From CAIWXH01 sp964555675 (GTDB taxonomy: Bacteria; Chloroflexota; Chloroflexia; Chloroflexales; Chloroflexaceae): a DNA stretch of 19,605 nt. The translations under genes and the position numbers were made by a program. Every line of letters begins with the position of its first letter. Position 1 is the first letter of the stretch. The stretch covers positions 1 through 19,605 of the forward strand of contig CAZKTU010000113.1 of the NCBI GenBank assembly GCA_964555675.1, in the 5' to 3' direction. This document shows positions 1-5,813 of this stretch, piece after piece. The notes beneath the pieces are model-generated. The model was not told the origin of the DNA, ran no database searches, and worked only from the letters and a program-made list of their open reading frames with translations.

Positions 1-56
1 GCGAGCGCCTCTTCGGCAACTTCCCCGACTATACGCTGCTGCCCGAGACGCGGTAA
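1..56 (+). CDS. C-terminal end of an unidentified protein (partial)
   Basis: The window opens inside a + strand reading frame that ends at TAA 54-56. The visible residues are ERLFGNFPDYTLLPETR. In this frame 16 of 17 sense codons end in G or C, which matches the real genes here and supports genuine coding. Seventeen residues are too few to name a family. The gene is convergent with the CHAT protein gene, and its stop is followed by the repeat-rich junction at 57-217. Confidence 0.5.
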   Translation, partial: ERLFGNFPDYTLLPETR

Positions 57-71
57 GGCCTTAGACAAGGT

Positions 72-101
72 TCGTAACCGAGTTACGCTCTTCGCCGCTG
101 C
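72..101 (+). repeat. 30-bp dispersed intergenic element, copy 1
   Basis: This 30-bp stretch recurs at 12560-12589 with a single C/T difference. It starts with a small palindrome, CGTAAC-CGA-GTTACG (73-87), and continues into CTTCGCCGCTGC, followed by a degenerate second hairpin (GCCG ... CGGC). It begins 15 bases after a + strand stop codon, at a convergent junction, which is the same setting as copy 2. Confidence 0.7.
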
Positions 102-117
102 CCACGGCTGGGGGCAC

Positions 118-165
118 GGGGCCTCCGGCCCCGCGAGGGGTGGATGTGGAGGGCCAGGCCCTCCA
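118..165. repeat. Two GC-rich hairpins in the convergent junction
   Basis: The first palindrome is GGGGCC-TCC-GGCCCC (118-132). The second is TGGAGGGCC-A-GGCCCTCCA (147-165), a perfect 9-bp inverted repeat around one base. The second resembles palindromes at 5731-5749 and 18681-18701, also at convergent gene ends. There is no T-run after either arm, so if they stop transcription they are not classical U-tract terminators. Confidence 0.65.
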
Positions 166-183
166 CGCCTCCCGCGAGACGGT

Positions 184-212
184 AAAGTAAAACGCCGCAA
201 GCATGGCTTGCG
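184..212 (-). terminator. Intrinsic terminator of the CHAT protein gene
   Basis: Read on the - strand, a perfect 7-bp stem CGCAAGC-CAT-GCTTGCG (196-212) starts six bases after the stop codon at 218-220. It is followed by GCGTTTTACTTTACC. The hairpin plus T-rich tail is the only clear rho-independent terminator pattern in the window. Confidence 0.7.
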
Positions 213-217
213 AGCAT

Positions 218-3200
218 CTACCGCCCCAGGCGCCCGTCGATCGTGGCCGAGGCCAGGTACCAGTGCTCGCGCAGTTCGATCGGCCAGCTCATGTACTGGC
301 TGCCGAGGTCCTTGATTGTGTCGGCGTCGCCGATCCAGGCCAGGGCCTCGATGGCTTTGCGGCGCAGGTAGAGCGGGTAGCCGGCGCCGTCGGTCGGGCG
401 CAGCTTGACCTCGAAGGCGCCGAGCTTGAGGCGGGGCACCTGTCGCCCCGCCGCAATATCCTGGATCAGCTGCTTGAGGCTGGGGCCCTCGCGCTCGTCC
501 TCCAGCTGCAGGCGCACATCGGGGATGCCCATGCCCATCCAGGCCAGGGACTGCAGGGCCTTGGCCTTGACCGACTGGCTCGGGTTGGTCACGAGCAGGT
601 CGATCAGCCACTCGACGACCTCGGTATTGGTCGCCCGCACGCGGCCGGCAAGGTAGGCCAGTTGCTGGGCCGCGCTGTCGGGGATCTCGCGCTTGCGCTT
701 GATCAGCACCGTCAGCAGGGGCGTGACGTGCTCGGCGTCGAAGAGGGTCAGGGCGTCGGCCGCGGCCCACATGGTATCTTGCCACTCATCGCTGATCGTC
801 AGCTCGCCGGTGTCGGTCGGGCTGAGGATGATGCGCAGCAGCTGCTTCGCGTCGAGCCGTTTGTTCTGGGCCGTGTCGGTCATGTCGCCGAGGGCGAAGG
901 CCGCCAGGGCCCGCTCGGGCACCGAGGGCGAGTTGCGCAGGAGGTCGCGGAACTCCTCGCGGCCGGCGGCCCCCTTGCGCCAGATCCGCATCAGGCGCAC
1001 CAGCATCTGGTCGTCGCGCAGTTCGCCGAGCGAGGGCATGCGCGCCGGGGCGGTGTTGGCGCGGTCGGCCATCGAGGTCTCGTCGCGACCGTTGCTGATC
1101 ACCAGGGGGTTGGTCTCGCGCTGCTCGCCGGCCGCCAGGTCGGGCGTGGCCGCCAGGTAGATATTGCGCAGGGCCCGGGCCGCCGAGATGCGCACATTGG
1201 TGTACTCGTAGCGCGGGCCGCTCGGGGTCGTGCGCACCTTCTCGACCAGGATGCGCCGCAGCTCGTGGCGCACCTGGTGGTAGCTCAGGCGCCCCAGGGC
1301 GATCACGGCCTGCTCGCGGCGCTCGGCCGAGGGCTCGCGCTCGCTGCGCGCCCGCAGCACGCAGGCGTCGATCAGCTCCGAGCGCAGGTCGATGGGCAGA
1401 CGCGTCTCTTGCTCGACCGGCACGGCCTCGAGGCAGCGGGCGGCCAGCAGGGCGTGGGTGCCGCTGCCCGTGCGCACGGCCGCCGCAAGGAGCTCGAAGA
1501 GGCGGCTCGGTTGGCTCAGCAGGCCGGCCAGGGCGAAGATCACATCCTCCCACCAGCCCACCCGCTCGGCGCTGGCGCAGAGGGCGACGATATCGGCCAG
1601 GCGCGCCATCTGCTCGCGCTCGGGCTGGGCCGTGACGGCTACGGCGGCGCAGTAGGCCTGTAGCAGCGGGTTGACGAAGCGGGCCGCGTGTTGGCCGACC
1701 CCGGTGAGCAGGCGGCTCTCGCGCAGCAGGTCGTAGAGCTCCTCGAGGCTGTAGTCGCGCTCGCGGCGCACCCGCCCCAGGATGCGGAAGACCTCGCCCA
1801 GGGGCAGCTGCTCGCGGTGACTCCAGCGGCTCTGCCAGGCCAGCTCGAGCAGGCTCTCGCGGGCGGCGTCGCCCAGGCTGTAGCGCGGGTCGACGTTGGC
1901 CAACATGCGGTCCAGGTAGTCCTGCACCAGCTGGTTGCGGGTCAGGCGGGCCTGGGGCGAGCCGGCGAGGCGCTCGTAGATCAGGCCGAGCAGGCTCGGG
2001 TCGCCGGCGAGGCTCAGCAGGCGGTTCTCGCGGATCAGCCGGGCGATCGTCTGGGCGTTCTGCTCGTCGCGCTGGCGCAGGTAGGTCGCGATCTGCTGCT
2101 CGCCGAGGGGCTGGATGACGAAGACCTGGGCCTCTTTCAGCACGTGGCCGGGGAAGCTCTCCTGGCCCGAGGTCAGCAGGAAGCGCTCGCCGGGCAGGCG
2201 TCGGCTGAGCTCCTCGAGGTCGCGGGCCAGATCGAGGCGGCTGCGTTCGGGCAGGCTGTCGAAGTTGTCGAGGATGAAGATGAAGCGGGGCGGGGCGCCG
2301 CCCGACAGGCGCACGGCCTGGGGCCGGAACAGCTCGGCCAGCATGCTGGCGAGGGCCGGGGCCGAGGCCTGGGCCTGGTCGACGATCTGGCGCTCGAGGC
2401 GGCTCTGGCCCCGCTGCTGCTCGTAGCCGGCGAGCGAGATATAGATCCCGAGGGGTCGGTTGACGTCGTGGATCACCGTCTGGGCCAGCTCGAGGGTGAG
2501 GCGGCGCAGGATGGTGGTCTGCCCCGACTGGGGCGGGCCGATCAGGGCCGCCAGGTTGGTGCCGCGACGCCCGCTGTGCTCCTCGTTGCGGCGGGCCGGG
2601 CGCAAACCCAGGCCCAGGGCCCGGTCGAGGGCCTCGAGGGCGCCCACGAGGGCCGGGGCGTCCTCGGGTCTGTAGCGCAGCAGATTCCAGTCTTGCCCGG
2701 GGGCGACGGCGAGCACGCCCATGTCGATGAACTCGGGCCCGCCCCAGCGCAGGTAGGCCGGGTCGCGCAGCACGCCGTCGACATACTCGAGCTGAGCGTT
2801 GGGGCTGAAGAGCTGCCCCTCGGGGTGGCGCATATAGAGCACCGGCGTGCTCCAGCTCACGCTGTCGGGCTGGAAGACGCGCCGGCGGGCCATGTTCACC
2901 GCCACATCGATCGTGCCGTCGCGCAGCAGGTGCTCGCTCAGGTGGTGGGTGAAGGCGCGGGCCAGGGCGACCTCGACCAGCCGCTGCATCGCCAGCACCG
3001 ACTCGACGCCGCCGCGGATCATCAGGTCGGCCGCCAGGCTGTTGAGCTCGCCGGCGACCGCGCTGTTGCAGGCCACCAGGATGACCAGCGAGGGCCGGTG
3101 GCTGAGCGGCAGCTGGTTCATGCGGTCCACTAGCTCTTTGCCGTCGTAGAGCCGCACCTGCTTGCTTACGGGGTCCTCGAGCACCAGCCTGCTGCCGACC

Positions 3201-3928
3201 TCCTCGTGGTAGAGGGCGTGGCCGTAGTAGAGCAACACGTCGTAGCCGCGCTCGAGCGTGCCCGTATCGTCAAGCGAGCCCCGCTCGAGGGCCTCGTGCA
3301 GAGCATCTTCGCTCGCCACGGGCAAGAAATCGCAGCGGAACTGGCCCGAGGCGACCACCGCGCTGAAGCGGGTGCGCAGGTCGCGCTCGTCGGCCTCTTT
3401 GTCGAGGCTGACCAGCTTCCAGCGCTCGAGGTCGCTGGGCGACGAGATCACGGTCAGCATGCGGATCGGCCGCTCGGCGATCGGCTGCCCCTCGTCGAAC
3501 CGTTTGCTCTCGATATAGCGCGAGAAGGCCAGGTTCGGGTCGACGGCCAGCGGGCGCGGCGGCGTCAGCCCGCCGCTATCGTCGAAGTACATCAGCTCCC
3601 ACGGGATGGCGTGCAGGGCCGAGGCGCCGGGGTCGAGAGCCAGGCGCAGCCGCAGGGTGCGCCCGCGGGCCCTGGCCGCCGCCCAGGCCTGCTGGAAGGC
3701 CACCGCCATCGAGCCCGCGAAGAGCCGGTTGAAGAGGTCGAGCCCCGAGCTGGCCATCGCCTGCGGGTCGCTGCCGTCGGCCTCGCTGAAGCCGGCCAGG
3801 CTGACCTCTGAGCGCTCGTTGACCTGCCGCCCGCCCGGCAGCTGCAGCTCGGCGGTGAAGATCTGCGCTTCCGCCCCGAACAGGCCTTTGCGCTGGACGC
3901 GCACCAGTACGTCGTCGAAGTCGGTCAT
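218..3928 (-). CDS. CHAT protease - STAND-like NTPase - HEAT repeat protein
   Basis: This 1236-residue, apparently cytoplasmic protein has three parts. Residues about 90-370 form a CHAT (caspase-like) domain: HAIPWELMYF (106-115), YYGH with catalytic His237, and VILVACNSA with catalytic Cys287. Residues about 455-690 form a STAND/NACHT-like NTPase: Walker A GPPQSGQTT (464-472), where the usual lysine is Gln470; Walker B FILDNFD (551-557); then a sensor-like FLLTSGQ and a GDPSLLGLI motif. Residues about 860-1236 are helical HEAT-type repeats (for example ERALAAFALGDM, VKAKALQSLAWMG, KAIEALAWIGD). The start MTDFDDVLVRV is chosen because upstream in-frame codons translate a tandem DNA heptamer (HPSSFILH) and non-conserved sequence. 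No Shine-Dalgarno is visible; the heptamer tract sits just before the ATG. CHAT proteases joined to NTPases are known from bacterial defence and cell-death networks; that role here is inference. Alternatives are a signalling scaffold with weak or no ATP hydrolysis. Confidence 0.9.
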   Translation of the reverse strand: MTDFDDVLVRVQRKGLFGAEAQIFTAELQLPGGRQVNERSEVSLAGFSEADGSDPQAMASSGLDLFNRLFAGSMAVAFQQAWAAARARGRTLRLRLALDPGASALHAIPWELMYFDDSGGLTPPRPLAVDPNLAFSRYIESKRFDEGQPIAERPIRMLTVISSPSDLERWKLVSLDKEADERDLRTRFSAVVASGQFRCDFLPVASEDALHEALERGSLDDTGTLERGYDVLLYYGHALYHEEVGSRLVLEDPVSKQVRLYDGKELVDRMNQLPLSHRPSLVILVACNSAVAGELNSLAADLMIRGGVESVLAMQRLVEVALARAFTHHLSEHLLRDGTIDVAVNMARRRVFQPDSVSWSTPVLYMRHPEGQLFSPNAQLEYVDGVLRDPAYLRWGGPEFIDMGVLAVAPGQDWNLLRYRPEDAPALVGALEALDRALGLGLRPARRNEEHSGRRGTNLAALIGPPQSGQTTILRRLTLELAQTVIHDVNRPLGIYISLAGYEQQRGQSRLERQIVDQAQASAPALASMLAELFRPQAVRLSGGAPPRFIFILDNFDSLPERSRLDLARDLEELSRRLPGERFLLTSGQESFPGHVLKEAQVFVIQPLGEQQIATYLRQRDEQNAQTIARLIRENRLLSLAGDPSLLGLIYERLAGSPQARLTRNQLVQDYLDRMLANVDPRYSLGDAARESLLELAWQSRWSHREQLPLGEVFRILGRVRRERDYSLEELYDLLRESRLLTGVGQHAARFVNPLLQAYCAAVAVTAQPEREQMARLADIVALCASAERVGWWEDVIFALAGLLSQPSRLFELLAAAVRTGSGTHALLAARCLEAVPVEQETRLPIDLRSELIDACVLRARSEREPSAERREQAVIALGRLSYHQVRHELRRILVEKVRTTPSGPRYEYTNVRISAARALRNIYLAATPDLAAGEQRETNPLVISNGRDETSMADRANTAPARMPSLGELRDDQMLVRLMRIWRKGAAGREEFRDLLRNSPSVPERALAAFALGDMTDTAQNKRLDAKQLLRIILSPTDTGELTISDEWQDTMWAAADALTLFDAEHVTPLLTVLIKRKREIPDSAAQQLAYLAGRVRATNTEVVEWLIDLLVTNPSQSVKAKALQSLAWMGMGIPDVRLQLEDEREGPSLKQLIQDIAAGRQVPRLKLGAFEVKLRPTDGAGYPLYLRRKAIEALAWIGDADTIKDLGSQYMSWPIELREHWYLASATIDGRLGR

Positions 3929-4100
3929 ATGGTGAAGGATGAAGGATGAAGGATGAAGGATGAAGGCCGGGATGCCTTCTGCTGCCCCAATCTTAACACA
4001 CCGGCGACCGAGATTGCGCCCCGTGTTTGCGCGAGCGTATCTTGTGCGCCGCCGCGTCGGTAGATCGCTAGGACCCGGACGAGTGTAGATCGTCACGCCT
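3929..4100. promoter_or_regulatory. Divergent promoter region, CHAT gene / comEC-like gene
   Basis: These 172 bases separate two divergent start codons, so both promoters should be here. Besides the heptamer tract there is a direct repeat GTAGATCG at 4060-4067 and 4085-4092, the second ending eight bases before the comEC-like ATG. I see no convincing -35/-10 pair and no Shine-Dalgarno for either gene, so the promoter positions are not assigned. Confidence 0.45.
3934..3966. repeat. Tandem heptamer GAAGGAT (TTCATCC on - strand), ~4.7 copies
   Basis: There are four perfect head-to-tail copies of GAAGGAT (3934-3961) plus a partial GAAGG. On the - strand the tract reads as TTCATCC repeats and ends five bases before the ATG of the CHAT protein gene. 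It therefore occupies the place where a ribosome-binding site would lie. Translated in the gene frame it gives a spurious HPSSFILH peptide. Confidence 0.85.
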
Positions 4101-5600
4101 ATGCTAATTCGCCTGGCCATCGCCTGGATGTGCGGCGTCGTCGCCGCCCACTACCTGCGCCCCGCGGCCGTCTGGCCCGGGGCCGCCGCGGCCCTCGCTC
4201 TGCTCGTGGCCCTGCTCGTCCGTGGCCATCGGCGCGCCTTCGCGCTGATCGTCCTCTGCGCCGCCCTGGGGTCGCTGCGCTATGCCGCGGGCCTCTCCGT
4301 GCTCGGGCCGGGCAGCGTCGCGGCCCTCGTCGGCCAGGGCGAGCTGACCCTGCTCGGCGCGGTGGCCGGCGACCCCAAGCGCAGCGAAGAGGGCCAGCGC
4401 GTCGTCGTTCAGGTCGAGGCGGCGCTGCGGGGCGAGGCCCTCGAGCCGGTCGAGGGTCTGGCCCTGGTGGTGCTGCCGCCCTACCCGGCTTACAACTACG
4501 GCGAGCGGCTGGCGCTCACGGGCGAGCTGGGCGCGCCGCGGGCGGCCGAGCGGCCCGGCGACTTCGACTACCGGGCCTACCTGGCCCACCGTGGTATCTT
4601 CGCGATCATGCAAGAGCCGAAGGCGGCGCGGCTGTTGCCCGGCCAGGCGGGCCTCGGGCCCCTGGCGGGGCTGCTGCGCTTTCGCCAGCGCTGCCGGGCC
4701 GTGCTGCTGCGCGAGCTGCCCGAGCCCCAGGCGGCCCTCGGCGTCGGCATCCTGCTCGGCATCCAGTCGAGCATCCCCGCCGAGGTCTATGGGGCCTTCT
4801 CGGCCACGGGGACGAGCCACATCCTGGTCGTGTCGGGCTGGAACTTCACCATCGTGGCCGGGGTGCTGGGCGGGCTGGCGGCGCGCCTGCGGCTGGGGCG
4901 TGGGGCCACCCTGGCCCTGGCCCTGGCGGTGATGTGGGTCTACGCCCTCTTCACCGGGGCCTCGGCGGCGGTGCTGCGGGCCGCGGCCATGGCCAGCATC
5001 GCCGCCGTCGGGCGGGCCGCCGAGCGCCAGAGCGAGCCGTGGCGCCTGCTGCTGGGCGGCTGCTGGCTGATCACCCTGGCCGACCCTCACACCCTCTGGG
5101 ACCTGGGCTTCCAGCTCTCGGCCCTGGCCACCGCCAGCCTGTTCGCCTTCGCGCGGCCGGTGGAGGGCTGGGTCGGCGCGCGGGCGCCCTTCAGCTGGCC
5201 GGTCATGGCTCCGCTGAGCGAGGCGCTGACGGCCACCCTGGCCGCCCAGGTCCTCACCTTGCCCCTGATTCTCTACCAGTTCGGCAACCTGAGCCTGATC
5301 GCGCCCCTGGCCAATGTGCTGCTGGTGCCGGTGGTGCCGTACGCGATGCTCTTCTGCACCACGGCCCTGGTGGGCGGGCTGCTCTGGCTGCCCCTCGGCC
5401 AGCTCCTCGCGCCCCTGGCCTGGCTGCCCCTGGTCTGGCTCAGCGAGGGCGCCCGCCTGCTGGCCGGGCCGCGCTGGGCGGCGCTGCAGTTCCCGCGCTT
5501 CCCGCTCTGGGCCCTGCTGGGGTTCTACGCCCTGGTCGGGCTGTACTACTGGCGACAAGAGAACGGGCGCGATAGGGCAGAGGCGGCTGTGCTAGATTAG
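4101..5600 (+). CDS. comEC: ComEC/Rec2-type DNA-uptake membrane protein, competence domain only
   Basis: This 499-residue polytopic membrane protein probably forms the channel that passes single-stranded DNA into the cell during natural transformation. Hydrophobic segments begin at the N terminus (residues 3-58). A soluble segment with FDYRAYLAHRGI (155-166) is typical of the DUF4131 region of ComEC. The Competence domain follows, with GTSHILVVSGWN (237-248), GASAAVLRAAAMA (286-298), FQLSALAT (337-344) and LLVPVVPYAM (407-416). The protein stops after a last membrane helix (about 466-484), so the C-terminal metallo-beta-lactamase-like domain of long ComEC proteins is missing. No separate hydrolase gene lies next to it. 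The ATG lacks a visible Shine-Dalgarno. It is divergent from the CHAT gene and convergent with the secreted protein gene. The family call is firm; activity in transformation is inferred. Confidence 0.88.
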   Translation: MLIRLAIAWMCGVVAAHYLRPAAVWPGAAAALALLVALLVRGHRRAFALIVLCAALGSLRYAAGLSVLGPGSVAALVGQGELTLLGAVAGDPKRSEEGQRVVVQVEAALRGEALEPVEGLALVVLPPYPAYNYGERLALTGELGAPRAAERPGDFDYRAYLAHRGIFAIMQEPKAARLLPGQAGLGPLAGLLRFRQRCRAVLLRELPEPQAALGVGILLGIQSSIPAEVYGAFSATGTSHILVVSGWNFTIVAGVLGGLAARLRLGRGATLALALAVMWVYALFTGASAAVLRAAAMASIAAVGRAAERQSEPWRLLLGGCWLITLADPHTLWDLGFQLSALATASLFAFARPVEGWVGARAPFSWPVMAPLSEALTATLAAQVLTLPLILYQFGNLSLIAPLANVLLVPVVPYAMLFCTTALVGGLLWLPLGQLLAPLAWLPLVWLSEGARLLAGPRWAALQFPRFPLWALLGFYALVGLYYWRQENGRDRAEAAVLD

Positions 5601-5624
5601 TGCGACGCACAGGTGGAAAAGCCT

Positions 5625-5757
5625 GGCCTCACCGACGCTGCCGAGCTTCTTTGAGGGCATCAGGAGGGGCGCGTGGAGGTCTGGCCTCTCCGAAGCTGCC
5701 GAGCCCACTTGATGGCATTAGGAGGGGCACGGGGAGGCCTGGCCTCCCCGACGCGGG
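5625..5757. repeat. Imperfect 58-bp tandem repeat array (2 full copies plus partial)
   Basis: Copy A is 5625-5682 and copy B 5683-5740, identical at 47 of 58 positions. A third, diverged partial copy begins at 5741. Each unit starts GGCCTC and ends in GGAGGYCT, so a hairpin forms at each boundary. The best is GGGGAGGCC-T-GGCCTCCCC (5731-5749); the one at 5673-5691 is imperfect. The array lies just after the comEC-like stop codon. The unit does not encode a consistent peptide, so this is non-coding repeat DNA. Confidence 0.75.
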
Positions 5758-5793
5758 CGTCCCCCCTCCTCCACGTCTGGAAGAGGGGGGACG
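5758..5793. terminator. Long hairpin between convergent genes, likely bidirectional terminator
   Basis: The left arm CGTCCCCCCTC (5758-5768) pairs with GAGGGGGGACG (5783-5793). After a C/A mismatch, TCCA pairs with TGGA, closing a four-base CGTC loop. That gives 15 base pairs with one mismatch. It lies 20 bases beyond the end of the secreted protein gene (stop at 5814-5816) and about 160 beyond the comEC-like stop. No T-run follows on either strand. Confidence 0.55.
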
Positions 5794-5813
5794 GGGGTTG
5801 CCCGCGCAGGCGT

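Noticed and set aside
203..1663. Long + strand open frame (and another at 1688-3133) opposite the CHAT gene
   Set aside because: It is the antisense of the CHAT protein coding region; low-complexity Gly/Ala/Arg/Gln composition and no recognisable domain. High GC content removes stop codons from the shadow frames.
3929..4120. 64-residue N-terminal extension of the CHAT protein
   Set aside because: It translates the heptamer tract and runs past the divergent comEC-like start; the domain sequence begins at MTDFDD.
4104..5558. Long - strand and second + strand open frames over the comEC-like gene
   Set aside because: They are compositionally biased shadow translations; the in-frame protein has clear ComEC motifs and membrane segments.
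5625..5757. CRISPR-like array
   Set aside because: The units are 58 bp head-to-tail imperfect repeats with no unique spacers and no cas genes nearby.
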